DNA from: DATLNF01 sp046590575
GTDB lineage: Bacteria; Actinomycetota; Actinomycetes; BP-191
Direction: 5' to 3'
DNA: 64,000 nt
Assembly: GCA_046590575.1 (NCBI GenBank)
Contig: JBKJUS010000165.1
Coordinates: forward strand, 23,604-87,603
Below the pieces are notes generated by a model. The model was not told where the DNA came from, did not search any database, and worked only from the letters and a program-made list of their open reading frames with translations. Below, one piece after another: positions 50,901 through 59,677 of the stretch; position 1 is the first letter of the stretch, and each line of letters starts with the position of its first letter. The position numbers were made by a program, and so were the translations under genes.

Positions 50901-51872
50901 ATGCGCCGCAGGCGGCAGGCGGGCGACCGGCCGGTGTCGATGCGCTTCGGCGCGCGGCGCAACGGTCGGGTAGTCATCGCTGCTGTCGCCATGGTGGCGC
51001 TCCTGGCGACGGCTGCCGGTACGACGATCGCCTTTGGGCGCGACCGCCCCGACCGCACGACCCGGCTGGTCACCGAGCAGCCAGCCGCGCAGGTCCCGGT
51101 GTTCAGCCACGTTGTCCCGGCACCCGCGATTGCTGCTCCGACCGAGCCGACCTCGCCGCAGACTCCGGCTGCCGCGTCGTCCGCTGCTGACAGCCCGAGG
51201 CGCTCGGCTGGTCCGGTACGCCGACCGGCCCGACCCCCGGTCCCGTGCGCCGCGCCCCCTGCCGTACCCGCGACCTCGACGATCGCCGCCTCCGCAATCG
51301 GCTCATCGGTCGCGGTCTTCGACGCACCCAACGGCCGGCTGGTCCGTTCGCTGCCCAGCCCGACCCGCGACAACCAACGGCTGCACCTGAGGGTCGTCGG
51401 CTCGCGGGGCGCCGAGTGGCTGCAGGTGCAGATGGCCGAGCGGCCTAATGGGGTAACCGGCTGGATCCAGTCGTTCGAGGTCGACACCTCCCTCGCGGAA
51501 AACCGGATCCTCATCGAGCGGTGCGCCCGCCGGCTGACCGTCTTCCGGGCTGGGCAGCCGGTCCTCCGCTTCCCGGTCGCGGTCGGCAAGAGCGGCACGC
51601 CCACCCCGCTCGGCGACTTTTACGTCGACTTTCTGGAGAAGTGGCAGCCAAGCAGCAAGTACGGACCGTGGCTGCTCAGCGTGAGCGGCTTCTCCGAGGT
51701 CTACCAGACCTTTGGCAAGGGTGGCATCGGGCAGATCGGCATCCACGGCACCCAGGCCCGCACGTCAGTCGGCCGCCCGACGAGCAACGGCTGCATCCGT
51801 ATGCACAACGAGGCAATTTCTCAGTTGGCGACCATCATCACGCCCGGCACCCCGGTCCTGATCGCGCCTTAG
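50901..51872 (+). CDS. L,D-transpeptidase (YkuD family), copy 2
   Basis: The ATG at 50901 (AGGAGG upstream) gives a 323-residue protein with one N-terminal membrane-spanning segment (about 23-44), an extracytoplasmic Pro/Ala linker, an SH3-like domain (TIAASAIGSSVAVFDAPNG...; about 125-200) and the YkuD domain with HGTQARTSVGRPTSNGCIRM, catalytic Cys in SNGC. The last segment resembles copy 1 (YGPWLLSVSGFSEV versus YGPWLLSIAGFSDV), so the two are paralogues with different linkers. The catalytic motif has Asn in place of the usual His in S-H-G-C. It forms 3-3 cross-links in the wall; substrate preference may differ from copy 1. Confidence 0.92.
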   Translation: MRRRRQAGDRPVSMRFGARRNGRVVIAAVAMVALLATAAGTTIAFGRDRPDRTTRLVTEQPAAQVPVFSHVVPAPAIAAPTEPTSPQTPAAASSAADSPRRSAGPVRRPARPPVPCAAPPAVPATSTIAASAIGSSVAVFDAPNGRLVRSLPSPTRDNQRLHLRVVGSRGAEWLQVQMAERPNGVTGWIQSFEVDTSLAENRILIERCARRLTVFRAGQPVLRFPVAVGKSGTPTPLGDFYVDFLEKWQPSSKYGPWLLSVSGFSEVYQTFGKGGIGQIGIHGTQARTSVGRPTSNGCIRMHNEAISQLATIITPGTPVLIAP

Positions 51873-51965
51873 CTCGGCGGGTCGGCAGGCTTGCACCGTC
51901 GTACGGCGAACCTCTCAGTCACCGGCTGGCTCTACGCTTCCGGGACCCGGAGGAGGAGCACTGCA

Positions 51966-53201
51966 ATGCGCGCACCTGGACGTGGTCTGGCCGGGCGCTT
52001 CGCGCTCGCGGCGGCCCTGTTCGGTGCCGGCCTGCCTGGGCTCGTGGGACAGCAGGCGGCCCGGGCCGACTACCCCGAGGCGTGCTTCTTCGGCGTCGGC
52101 GGCGCGGAGCAGCGTGGGCTCGTGGCGGCACCAGCTCAGGCGGACCGCGAGCTGATGGCCGTCGTACGGCGTACCGGTGGGCGGGCCGGGCGTCGGGTCG
52201 GCCCCATGGGTCTACGGCAGGTCCTCTGGTCAAGCCAGGGCCGGCGTGATGCCGGCCTCGCCGCCCTTGCCCAGGTCGGTGGAGTGCAATTCACCGAGCC
52301 GGTGCAGCGCGTCGCCGCGCACCGGGCGCCCAACGACCCCGGACTGCGCCGGCAATGGGGGCTGGCCAAGATCGGCGCGCCGCGGGCGTGGGACGTGACA
52401 ACGGGCCTCGGGGCGAAGGTCACCATCGCTGTACTCGACACCGGCGTCGACCTCCGCCACCCGGATCTGCGCGGGCGCGTGGTCAACGGTCCCAACGTGG
52501 CCTACGGCACCGACGACTCCCAGGACGACGAGTCGCACGGCACCCACGTCGCCGGCATCGCGGCCGCCGCAACCAACAACAAGGTGGGGGTCGCGGGGGT
52601 GAGCTGGGGCGCGACAGTGCTGGCCGTGAAGGTGCTCAACAAGAGCGGCTCAGGCACGTCGTGCGACATCGCCGTCGGCATCATCGAGGCTGCCGACCGC
52701 GACGTCGACGTCATCAACATGAGTCTCGGTGGAGCCTTCACCTGTCCGGCGGCTTTCCGGGTCGCGGTGGCTTACGCCGAGCAGAAGGGCGCGCTGGTCG
52801 TGGCCTCCAGCGGCAACGACGGGTTCGTCGCCAGCCCGCAGTCAGCGCCGGCCAACTGCCCCGGCGTGCTGGGTGTCGGTGCCACGGACATCCGCGACGA
52901 GCCGTCGAGCTTCACGACGTTCGGCGGCAGTGTCGACGTTGCGGCGCCAGGGACCGACATCCTCTCGACCTTCTTCGACCCGAAGAAGAACGCATCGACA
53001 TACGCCACCCAGAGCGGCACGTCGATGTCGGCCCCCTTCGTCTCGGGGCTCGCTGCCCTGCTCAAGGCCAAGCATCCCGACTGGACGCCGGCACAGGTTG
53101 CGGCGCGGATCGTGGAGTCGGTCGACGACCTGGGCCCCGCCGGCCGCGACGACTTCTACGGCGCCGGCCGCATCAACGCCGCCCGCGCCCTCGCCGGCTG
53201 A
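51966..53201 (+). CDS. Secreted subtilisin-like serine protease (S8)
   Basis: The 411-residue protein (ATG 51966, GGAGGAGC upstream) has a signal peptide cut near AARADY, then a pro-region (about 40-125) and the peptidase domain: AVLDTGVDLRHPDL (Asp), HGTHVAGIAAA (His), INMSLGG, SSGNDG and SGTSMSAPFVSGLAALL (Ser). All three catalytic residues are present. No C-terminal transmembrane helix or wall anchor is seen, so it is secreted or membrane-released. It is close to L,D-transpeptidase copy 2 (94-base gap, same direction) and may be co-expressed. Substrates are unknown. Confidence 0.95.
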   Translation: MRAPGRGLAGRFALAAALFGAGLPGLVGQQAARADYPEACFFGVGGAEQRGLVAAPAQADRELMAVVRRTGGRAGRRVGPMGLRQVLWSSQGRRDAGLAALAQVGGVQFTEPVQRVAAHRAPNDPGLRRQWGLAKIGAPRAWDVTTGLGAKVTIAVLDTGVDLRHPDLRGRVVNGPNVAYGTDDSQDDESHGTHVAGIAAAATNNKVGVAGVSWGATVLAVKVLNKSGSGTSCDIAVGIIEAADRDVDVINMSLGGAFTCPAAFRVAVAYAEQKGALVVASSGNDGFVASPQSAPANCPGVLGVGATDIRDEPSSFTTFGGSVDVAAPGTDILSTFFDPKKNASTYATQSGTSMSAPFVSGLAALLKAKHPDWTPAQVAARIVESVDDLGPAGRDDFYGAGRINAARALAG

Positions 53202-53235
53202 CGCCCACGCCAGTTCGCGGTACACCCTTGGATTG

Positions 53236-54216
53236 TCAGGGGATGAGCACGACCTTGCCCCAGGTGCCGCGGGTGCTGAGCTGGGTGATGGCGTCGGCGG
53301 CGTCGGTGAGCGGCAGCTCGGCGAAGATGAGCGGGTCGATCGCGCCCCGGGCGTGCAGCGCCATGAGCTCGTCGTGAATGTGCGGAATGAGACCGGGCTC
53401 GGTGTGCCGGTAGAGGCCCCAGTGCAGTCCGACCACGGAGTAGTTCTTCACGAGAAGGTGGTTGGTCGGCGCCTCGGCGATCCGCCCGCCGGCGAAGCCG
53501 ACGACGACGATGCGGCCTTCGGACGCTATGCACTTGCGGGACTTGTCGAAGGTGTCTCCGCCGACCGAGTCGTAGATGACGTCGGCACCACGCCCGCCGG
53601 TGGCCGCCTTGACCACCTCGACGAAGTCATCGGCGAGGTAGTCGATGGCGATCTCCGCGCCGAGAGTGCGGCAGATCGCCGCTTTCTCGGGACCGCCCGC
53701 CGTCGCGATGACCCGAGCTCCCGCGGCGAGCCCGAGCTGGATGGCGGCGCTCCCGACACCGCCCGCGCCGGCGTGCACCAGCAGCGTCTCGCCGGACTGC
53801 AGGGACGCGCGCCGATGCAGCCCGGCCCAGCCGGTCTGATAGGTGATGAAGAGCGCTGCCGCCTTCGCCGACGGCAGCGAGTCCGGGATGGCAAAGGTCG
53901 AGTGCGCGGGCGCCACCACCTGCTCGGCGAGACCGCCGTGCGGCAGCGGCGGCGAGGCGATGACCCGTTGCCCGACGGCGTACGACGAGCCGTCGCCGAG
54001 GGCGACGACCACGCCAGCGACCTCCGCGCCCGGCGTGAAAGGCAGCGGCGGCTTCTCCTGGTAGGTGCCTCGGCAGAGCAGCGCGTCAAAGAAGTTCAAC
54101 GCCGCCGCGTCGACCTGGATCTGCACCTCTCCCGGGCCCGGCTCCGGCGCGGCGACGTCGACGAGTCGTAGCACGTCCTGGGGCTCCCCGAGCTCCTGCA
54201 CCTGCCACGCGCGCAT
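53236..54216 (-). CDS. NADPH:quinone oxidoreductase-type medium-chain dehydrogenase
   Basis: The ATG at 54216 has AAGGAGAAGG just upstream, which is why I prefer it to the longer frame. The 326-residue protein has the QOR pattern: VQIQVDAAALNFFDALLCRG, PLPFTPGAEVAGVVVALGDG, the NADPH-binding LVHAGAGGVGSAAIQLGLAAG, GADVIYDSVGGDTFDKS, and VVVGFAGGRI. No zinc ligands (Cys clusters) are present, as expected for quinone reductases. It reduces quinones or related enones with NADPH in the cytoplasm. It is divergent from the glycosylase gene with 50 bases between starts. The natural substrate is not known. Confidence 0.92.
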   Translation of the reverse strand: MRAWQVQELGEPQDVLRLVDVAAPEPGPGEVQIQVDAAALNFFDALLCRGTYQEKPPLPFTPGAEVAGVVVALGDGSSYAVGQRVIASPPLPHGGLAEQVVAPAHSTFAIPDSLPSAKAAALFITYQTGWAGLHRRASLQSGETLLVHAGAGGVGSAAIQLGLAAGARVIATAGGPEKAAICRTLGAEIAIDYLADDFVEVVKAATGGRGADVIYDSVGGDTFDKSRKCIASEGRIVVVGFAGGRIAEAPTNHLLVKNYSVVGLHWGLYRHTEPGLIPHIHDELMALHARGAIDPLIFAELPLTDAADAITQLSTRGTWGKVVLIP

Positions 54217-54266
54217 GCCTTCTCCTTCGGTCGGGTCGGACGCGTCATACGGCCTATCGTGCCGGG

Positions 54267-55139
54267 ATGACCGGAGTGATCGTGCCACTGCCCACGGGCC
54301 TTGACGTGGCGGCGACGTTCGGGCGCTTCTCGCGTAGTGGCGATGACCTGCTCGACCGTTGGGACGGCGAGGTGCTCACCCGGTGCGCGCGCGTCGATGG
54401 GCGGGTCGTTCCTTTCGCTGCGCGGGTGTCCGAATCTGCGCTGGAGGTGAGCGCCGCGCCGGCCCACGTGGCCGGTGCTGTACGCGCGGCACGGTCGATG
54501 GTCGAACCGCTACCGACGGGCTGGACGGGTCTCTTGGACGCCGACCCGGCGCTGCGTCAGGTCGCCGCGCGACACCCGGGGCTGTATGCCGTCCGCACCC
54601 TCGATCCGGTGGTCGCGCTGGTGATGAGCATCAGCGCCCAGCAGGTGAACCTTCGATGGGCGGCGACCACGCGCCGTCGGCTGGCCGAGGCGTACGGCGA
54701 CCCCGTCGCCGTAGGGACATCGACGGTGCACGTCCTCGACTTCATGCGGCTCGCGCGGGCGTCGGTGGAAGACCTGCGGGCGCTGCAGGTCACCACGGCG
54801 AAGGCGCGATCACTCATCGGGCTCGCGGCGGCCGTCGATGACGGAGCGCTTGACGTTGGCGCGCTGGCCGGGCTCGATGATGAGACCGTCGTCTCGACGC
54901 TCGTCGGGCTCCGCGGGATCGGCCCGTGGACCGCGCAGTGGTACCTCGCCCGGGTGCTCGGCCGGCCGGTCGTGGTCGCCGGTGACCTCGCGGTGCGCAA
55001 GGCTGTGGGCCTCCTCTACGGCACCGCCGTCGCACCGAGCCCGGCGGAGACGCTGGCGCTAACCGCGCATTGGGCCGCGTGCGCGCTGACTGCCCAGCAA
55101 TTGGTCCTGCATGCGCTCGGGGCCGCCACACTTCCGTAG
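54267..55139 (+). CDS. DNA-3-methyladenine glycosylase, AlkA-type (HhH-GPD)
   Basis: The 290-residue protein has an N-terminal region with FAARVSESALEV, the hallmark PVVALVMSISAQQVNLRWAA, and the helix-hairpin-helix LRGIGPWTAQWYLARVLGRP followed by VVAGDLAVRKAVGLLYG, with the catalytic Asp in GDLAV. This matches AlkA and DNA-3-methyladenine glycosylase II. It removes alkylated bases in base-excision repair. The start at ATG 54267 is 50 bases from the divergent oxidoreductase start. The catalytic Asp and hairpin are intact, so it is likely active. No SOS box is seen upstream. Confidence 0.93.
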   Translation: MTGVIVPLPTGLDVAATFGRFSRSGDDLLDRWDGEVLTRCARVDGRVVPFAARVSESALEVSAAPAHVAGAVRAARSMVEPLPTGWTGLLDADPALRQVAARHPGLYAVRTLDPVVALVMSISAQQVNLRWAATTRRRLAEAYGDPVAVGTSTVHVLDFMRLARASVEDLRALQVTTAKARSLIGLAAAVDDGALDVGALAGLDDETVVSTLVGLRGIGPWTAQWYLARVLGRPVVVAGDLAVRKAVGLLYGTAVAPSPAETLALTAHWAACALTAQQLVLHALGAATLP

Positions 55140-55188
55140 TCCCCGCCCCTAACGCGTGGGAACGGGTTCGGCGGGGCATGGCAATGGT

Positions 55189-55205
55189 GACTCGTGTCAC
55201 GAGTC
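55189..55205. promoter_or_regulatory. Inverted repeat before the LVIVD-protein gene
   Basis: GACTCGTG-T-CACGAGTC (55189-55205) is a perfect 8-bp-arm repeat, extended by GGT/GCC partial pairing. It sits 45 bases upstream of the TTG start at 55250 and 50 bases after the AlkA stop. It may be an operator or a terminator hairpin for alkA; position does not settle this. Confidence 0.5.
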
Positions 55206-55249
55206 GCCGTGCCCGTCGCGCTAGCGGGCCAGAAGTAACTGGAGGCACC

Positions 55250-57112
55250 TTGTCCATCCGGGTAAGCCGAGGATTCACCGCCATCGCCATCGCCACCGCA
55301 GCAGCGACTGCCGTCGCCGGTACTGCGTTCGCCCATCCGGAACCGGAGTCCGACGGCGGCACCCACGTGTCCGATGGTCCACGGGATGCGCACCAGCACG
55401 GTGAGACCAGCGGCCACCTGGTCGGCAGCGCTACCGACAACATCGATCTGGTCAGCACCTTGAAACTGAAGAACGCTGGTCCAGAGAAGATCGCCGACGT
55501 GGGTGTCCTCGGTGACTACGCCTACCTCGCCGCCTGGGGGGTCGTGACCTGCAAGTACAACGGGGTGCACGTCGTGAACATCGCCGACGTCGCTCACCCG
55601 CGCGAGGTCGCGTTCATCGGGGCCAAGGAAGGCAGCTACCCCGGCGAGGGCATCCAGGCGCTGCACGTTGATACGCCGTTCTTCGACGGCGATCTGCTCT
55701 TGTCCAACAACGAGACGTGCAACGAGAAGACCGGGTTCGGCGGGATGAACTTGTACGACGTGACGAATCCAGCGCACCCGACGCCGCTGGCCGAGGGGGT
55801 CGGCGACTCCACCGTCAACGGGCAGGGCAAGAAGGCCGCCAACGAGACTCACAGCGTGTTCGCGTGGGATGCCGGCAACAAGGCCTACGCCGTGATCGTG
55901 GATAACGATGAGGGCACGGACGTCGACATCATGGACATCACGAACCCCAGAAAGGCTTTCCTGACTGCCGAGTACGACTTGGACGAGTTGTTCCCGCAGA
56001 TCAAGCAGGCTGCGCCGAGCAACCTGGTGGAGGTCTTCCTGCACGACATGGTCGTCAAGGAGATTGCTGGCCGGCAGGTCATGTTGCTGTCCTACTGGGA
56101 CGCCGGCTACGTCAAGGTCGACATGACCGACGTGCACAACCCGGTGTATCTCGGTGACTCCGACTTCACCAACCCCGACCCTGAGGCAGCGGAGAGCGGC
56201 TTCATCGTGCCGCCGGAGGGAAACGGCCACCAGGCCGAGTTCACCCTCGACAATAAGTACGTCGTAGGCGCCGACGAGGACTTCGGACCGTTCGCGCTGC
56301 TTGCCCGCAACGTCACCGACGGCAGCGACATCGACGCCAGCCAGGGCAGCGACACAACTCTGCTCGAGCCGGGCCAGACCATTACCGGCCAGGCGGTGTT
56401 CTTCGGTCGAGGTTGTACGGGCGATCCGGCGGCCGGGGCCGGCGCGTCCGGGACCCAGATCGCGGTCGTTGAGCGCGGCCTGTGCCCGTTCACTGAAAAG
56501 GTGGCCAGCGTCCTCGCCGTTGGTGGCTACGAGGCGGTGCTGATCTTCAACCGGACCGGCACCGATGCCTGCAACGAGTCGCTGGGCATGAGCGTCGACG
56601 GCGACATTCCGACCTTCGGTGTCGCTCCGCGGGGTCAGGGCTTCGCCATCTTCGACCAGGCCTACGACAACGCCGCCTGCCTCGCCGGCACCGGTCCAGC
56701 AGCGCTACCCGTGGCGCCGGGAACGACCGGCGACACGCTGACCTTCTCGTCGTACTTCGACGGGTGGGGTTACGTCCACCTATATGAGAACGAGAACGGC
56801 AAGATGACCGAGCTCGACACCTACGCGATCCCGGAAGCGCACGACCCGGCGTTCGCGACCGGCTTCGGTGATTTGTCAGTCCACGAAGTTGCGACCTCGC
56901 AGAGAGTTGCGAACCGGCTCTACTTCTCGTACTACTCCGGCGGCTTCCGGGTCGCGGAGATCGAGAACGAGCAGATCGTAGAAAAGGGTCACTACATCGA
57001 CCCGGACGGCAGCAACTACTGGGGTGTGCAGGTCTTTGAGCACAGGGGGCAGGAGTACGTCGCGGCGAGCGACCGCGACCTCGGCCTGTCGATCTTTAAG
57101 TACAACGGCTGA
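55250..57112 (+). CDS. Secreted LVIVD-repeat protein with PA domain
   Basis: TTG 55250 has GGAGG at 55241-55245 and begins a signal peptide (SIRVSRGFTAIAIATAAATA; cut near AFAHPEP), which is why I use this rare start. The 620-residue protein has YAYLAAWGVVTC, VHVVNIADVAHPREVAFIG and further LVIVD-like repeats, forming a propeller. About residues 375-485 are a protease-associated (PA) domain: ITGQAVFFGRGCTG, CPFTEKVASVLAVGGYEAVL and TFGVAPRGQGFAIF. The PA domain lies inside the propeller. It is extracellular and may bind peptide or metal. Function is unknown. An inverted repeat (55189-55205) precedes it and a terminator (57124-57158) follows. Confidence 0.85.
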   Translation: MSIRVSRGFTAIAIATAAATAVAGTAFAHPEPESDGGTHVSDGPRDAHQHGETSGHLVGSATDNIDLVSTLKLKNAGPEKIADVGVLGDYAYLAAWGVVTCKYNGVHVVNIADVAHPREVAFIGAKEGSYPGEGIQALHVDTPFFDGDLLLSNNETCNEKTGFGGMNLYDVTNPAHPTPLAEGVGDSTVNGQGKKAANETHSVFAWDAGNKAYAVIVDNDEGTDVDIMDITNPRKAFLTAEYDLDELFPQIKQAAPSNLVEVFLHDMVVKEIAGRQVMLLSYWDAGYVKVDMTDVHNPVYLGDSDFTNPDPEAAESGFIVPPEGNGHQAEFTLDNKYVVGADEDFGPFALLARNVTDGSDIDASQGSDTTLLEPGQTITGQAVFFGRGCTGDPAAGAGASGTQIAVVERGLCPFTEKVASVLAVGGYEAVLIFNRTGTDACNESLGMSVDGDIPTFGVAPRGQGFAIFDQAYDNAACLAGTGPAALPVAPGTTGDTLTFSSYFDGWGYVHLYENENGKMTELDTYAIPEAHDPAFATGFGDLSVHEVATSQRVANRLYFSYYSGGFRVAEIENEQIVEKGHYIDPDGSNYWGVQVFEHRGQEYVAASDRDLGLSIFKYNG

Positions 57113-57123
57113 CCGGCTCAACT

Positions 57124-57158
57124 CGCGGGCACCCTCTCATCTCGAGCGGGTGCCCGCG
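57124..57158. terminator. Bidirectional terminator hairpin
   Basis: Perfect 11-bp arms CGCGGGCACCC (57124-57134) and GGGTGCCCGCG (57148-57158) lie 11 bases after the LVIVD-protein stop and before the convergent DUF1059 gene (57173). No T-run follows. Confidence 0.75.
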
Positions 57159-57172
57159 GATTGTCGCCGCGG

Positions 57173-57349
57173 CTAGCTCTGCTTGACCAGACCCTTCACG
57201 GCGGCGACGGTCTCGTCGTCGAGGGTCATGTCGGGGTGGGAGATGCCCGCGTGCACGACGACGACCTGCATGAGCTCGTCCGCGGTGGCGGTGGTGAACT
57301 GCGCCGGGCAGTCCTGACCGCTGTCAGCGCACGTCAGCGTGTAGGGCAT
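57173..57349 (-). CDS. DUF1059 family small protein
   Basis: ATG 57349 follows GAGGAGG and encodes 58 residues: MPYTLTCADSGQDCPAQFTT and then ELMQVVVVHAGISHP, ending KGLVKQS. The Cys7-x6-Cys14 and the two His (33, 38) are the conserved pattern of DUF1059, a small family usually next to stress genes in bacteria and archaea; the pattern could bind a metal. The gene is too short for routine gene calling but has an excellent ribosome-binding site. It is convergent with the LVIVD gene and separated from it by a hairpin. Its function is unknown. Confidence 0.85.
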   Translation of the reverse strand: MPYTLTCADSGQDCPAQFTTATADELMQVVVVHAGISHPDMTLDDETVAAVKGLVKQS

Positions 57350-57434
57350 GGTTCCTCCTCCGATGCGGCCGCAGTGACCGCTCCTACCATCTTCGTCTTG
57401 TAAGGCCCGGCGGATCTACCCACGAGGTACCGTC

Positions 57435-58445
57435 GTGTGTGTGTCCACGTCACCGCGCGCCCGCCTGGTCGACGGGTTCGGTCGGGTCGCCGTCGATCTG
57501 CGGGTGTCGCTGACCGACCGCTGCACGCTCCGCTGCTCCTACTGCATGCCGGCGGAAGGTCTGGACTGGACCCCTCGTGAGGACCTGCTCACCGACGACG
57601 AGCTGGTCCGGCTGGTCCGGATCGCTGTGGGGCTGGGCGTGCGTGAGGTCCGGCTCACCGGCGGGGAGCCGCTGCTGCGGCCGAACCTGCCCGACCTCGT
57701 GTCGCGAATGCGAGCCGCCTGCCCCGACCTTCGGATGTCGCTGACCACCAACGGCCTGCGGCTGGCCGAGCTGGCGCCCGCGCTCGTCGCTGCCGGGCTC
57801 CAACGCGTGAACGTGAGCCTCGACACGCTGCAACCGGACCGCTTCCGGACCCTTACACGGCGCGACGGACTCGACGATGTGCTCGCCGGGCTCGCCGCCG
57901 CGGCGGCGGCCGGCTTCGCCCCGGTGAAGGTCAACACCGTGCTCGTCCGCGGGAGCAACGACGACGAGGCCCCCGATCTGCTCTCTTTCTGCCTTGACCG
58001 GGGCTACCAGCTGCGTTTCATCGAGTTCATGCCCCTCGACGCCGGTCACACCTGGACGCGTCCCGATCTGGTCACGGCGGAGGAGATCCTCGCTCGACTG
58101 GGGGAGCGGTGGACACTGACGCCGACGCGCGAGCAGCGGGGGAGCGCCCCGGCGGAAACCTGGTTGGTCGACGGGGGACCGGACACGGTCGGGGTCATCG
58201 GCTCCGTCACGCGGCCCTTCTGCGGCTCGTGCGACCGGGTGCGGCTCACGGCCGACGGCCAGCTGCGCAACTGTCTGTTCGCTCGCTCGGAGACCGACGT
58301 ACGCACGGCGCTGCGCGCTGGCGCCGATGAGGACGAGATCGCCGCGCTGTGGGTCTCGGCGGTGGCCGGCAAGGCCGCCGGACATGGCATCGACGACCCG
58401 GACTTCCGCCAGCCGGACCGTCCGATGTCAGCCATCGGCGGCTGA
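57435..58445 (+). CDS. moaA: GTP 3',8-cyclase (molybdenum cofactor synthesis)
   Basis: The 336-residue protein has the radical-SAM cluster as CTLRCSYCMPAEGLDW (Cys30, Cys34, Cys37), LTGGEPLLRPNL, the MoaA-specific second cluster PFCGSCDRVRLTADGQLRNC (with a further Cys in that block), and a C-terminal double glycine that ends the protein. It converts GTP to 3',8-cyclo-dihydro-GTP, the first step of molybdopterin synthesis, with two [4Fe-4S] clusters. No other moa gene is in the window. GTG 57435 is used; GTG 57441 is an alternative. It stands alone between DUF1059 and a small predicted gene. Confidence 0.97.
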   Translation: MCVSTSPRARLVDGFGRVAVDLRVSLTDRCTLRCSYCMPAEGLDWTPREDLLTDDELVRLVRIAVGLGVREVRLTGGEPLLRPNLPDLVSRMRAACPDLRMSLTTNGLRLAELAPALVAAGLQRVNVSLDTLQPDRFRTLTRRDGLDDVLAGLAAAAAAGFAPVKVNTVLVRGSNDDEAPDLLSFCLDRGYQLRFIEFMPLDAGHTWTRPDLVTAEEILARLGERWTLTPTREQRGSAPAETWLVDGGPDTVGVIGSVTRPFCGSCDRVRLTADGQLRNCLFARSETDVRTALRAGADEDEIAALWVSAVAGKAAGHGIDDPDFRQPDRPMSAIGG

Positions 58446-58468
58446 GGCTCGGCGCGGGCGCGGGGCGC

Positions 58469-58675
58469 TCAGTCCTCGAGGTCCTCGGCGTCTTGTGCGG
58501 CGTCGCGCGCTACTGCCTCCTCCACCTGGTCCGGTTCCAGCGCTGACCAGGCAGCCGTCCACCGATGCCCGCCTTCGTGCCCGGTCGCCCGAACGCAGGC
58601 ATGTCCGGTGTCGGCTGATGCGGACGAGAAGACACCTGGAACGACGACCGGCACACCGCACCTCGACGCACTCAT
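58469..58675 (-). CDS. Small protein with Cys/His pair motif
   Basis: The frame encodes 68 residues: MSASRCGVPVVVPGVFSSAS followed by HACVRATGHEGGHRWTAAW and an acidic tail (PDQVEEAVARDAAQDAEDLED). The C-x5-H-x3-H-x3-W block (Cys27, His33, His37) resembles small actinobacterial proteins that may bind zinc. AAGG lies a few bases upstream of ATG. The gene is convergent with moaA, and no partner is evident. Its reality rests on the motif; codon usage is in keeping with neighbours, but a false frame cannot be excluded. Confidence 0.45.
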   Translation of the reverse strand: MSASRCGVPVVVPGVFSSASADTGHACVRATGHEGGHRWTAAWSALEPDQVEEAVARDAAQDAEDLED

Positions 58676-58714
58676 GACCTTAAGGTAGCCCGGAAATCAC
58701 CCGATGGGACCACA

Positions 58715-59572
58715 GTGACTAGTCCTCGCCCGGTCGCCGTGGTGACCGACTCCACGGCGTACCTGCCGACCGGAGTCGCGGAGCGCTATGGGATCACCGT
58801 GGTGCCGCTGCACGTCAAGACCAACGAGAAGACCTCCCTCGAGGGCGTTGAGCTGAGTCCGCAGCAGTTCGCCGAGTGGATTACGGGACCGGGTCGTACG
58901 GCGTCCACCCAGCCGCCGACCGCCGCGGCCTTCAAAGCTGCCTACGAGGGCACCGGCGCTGCCGACATCGTCTCCATTCATCTCTCCGGTCGGCTGTCCG
59001 GGACCCGCGAGTCCGCCATGACCGCGGCGTACGACCTCGCAGACTCGGGACGCTGTCGGGTCAAGGTCGTCGACAGCCGACAGACCGCGATGGGCCTCGG
59101 CTTCGCCGTCCTCGCCGCCGCGGAGGCGGCAGACGCGGGTGGTGACGTGTTCGACGTCGCAGCAGCCGCCGAGGCATCGTCCCGACGTACGTCGATGATC
59201 TTCTATGTCGAAACCCTGGAGTACCTGCGCCGTGGCGGTCGGATCGGCGGCGCCGCGGCGTTGCTCGGCACGGCGCTGCAGATCAAGCCGCTGCTCCACC
59301 TGGTCAACGGCATGATCGAACCGCTCACGAAGGTCCGCGGTGGCGCCAAGGCCCTGACGCGCCTTGAGGACACTGTCGTCGCTGAGGCCGGCAACGGTCA
59401 GGTCGACATCTGCGTGCACCACTTGGCCGCGCAGGACGGGGCGGACGCCCTCGGCGAACGCCTGCGCCAACGGCTGCCCGGCTTGCACTCTCTGCACCAG
59501 AGTGAGGTGGGCGCGGTCGTCGGCGCTCACGTGGGTCCCGGCCTGCTCGGTGTCGTCGTCCACCACCGCTGA
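58715..59572 (+). CDS. DegV family fatty-acid-binding protein
   Basis: The 285-residue protein (GTG 58715) starts VAVVTDSTAYLPTGVAERYG and has SLEGVELSPQQFAEWI, then GRTASTQPPTAAAFKAAYEG, ADIVSIHLSGRLSGTRESAM, and IFYVETLEYLRRGGRIGGAA with LLHLVNG. These are DegV family hallmarks: DSTAYL at the N terminus and TxQP/SGxxS at the lipid head-group site. DegV/FakB-type proteins bind a fatty acid and, with a kinase (FakA), feed it into phospholipid synthesis. No FakA is adjacent, so it may act with a kinase elsewhere or in another lipid role. It reads alone. Confidence 0.92.
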   Translation: MTSPRPVAVVTDSTAYLPTGVAERYGITVVPLHVKTNEKTSLEGVELSPQQFAEWITGPGRTASTQPPTAAAFKAAYEGTGAADIVSIHLSGRLSGTRESAMTAAYDLADSGRCRVKVVDSRQTAMGLGFAVLAAAEAADAGGDVFDVAAAAEASSRRTSMIFYVETLEYLRRGGRIGGAAALLGTALQIKPLLHLVNGMIEPLTKVRGGAKALTRLEDTVVAEAGNGQVDICVHHLAAQDGADALGERLRQRLPGLHSLHQSEVGAVVGAHVGPGLLGVVVHHR

Positions 59573-59677
59573 CCGGTCGGCAATCTTTTTCGGACCCGAC
59601 GCAGTCCGCATGAGCACCGTGGGCGAATACCGTTCTGTCACCGGGCCGACGTGCGCGGTACGACGGGAGCTCTCGTT

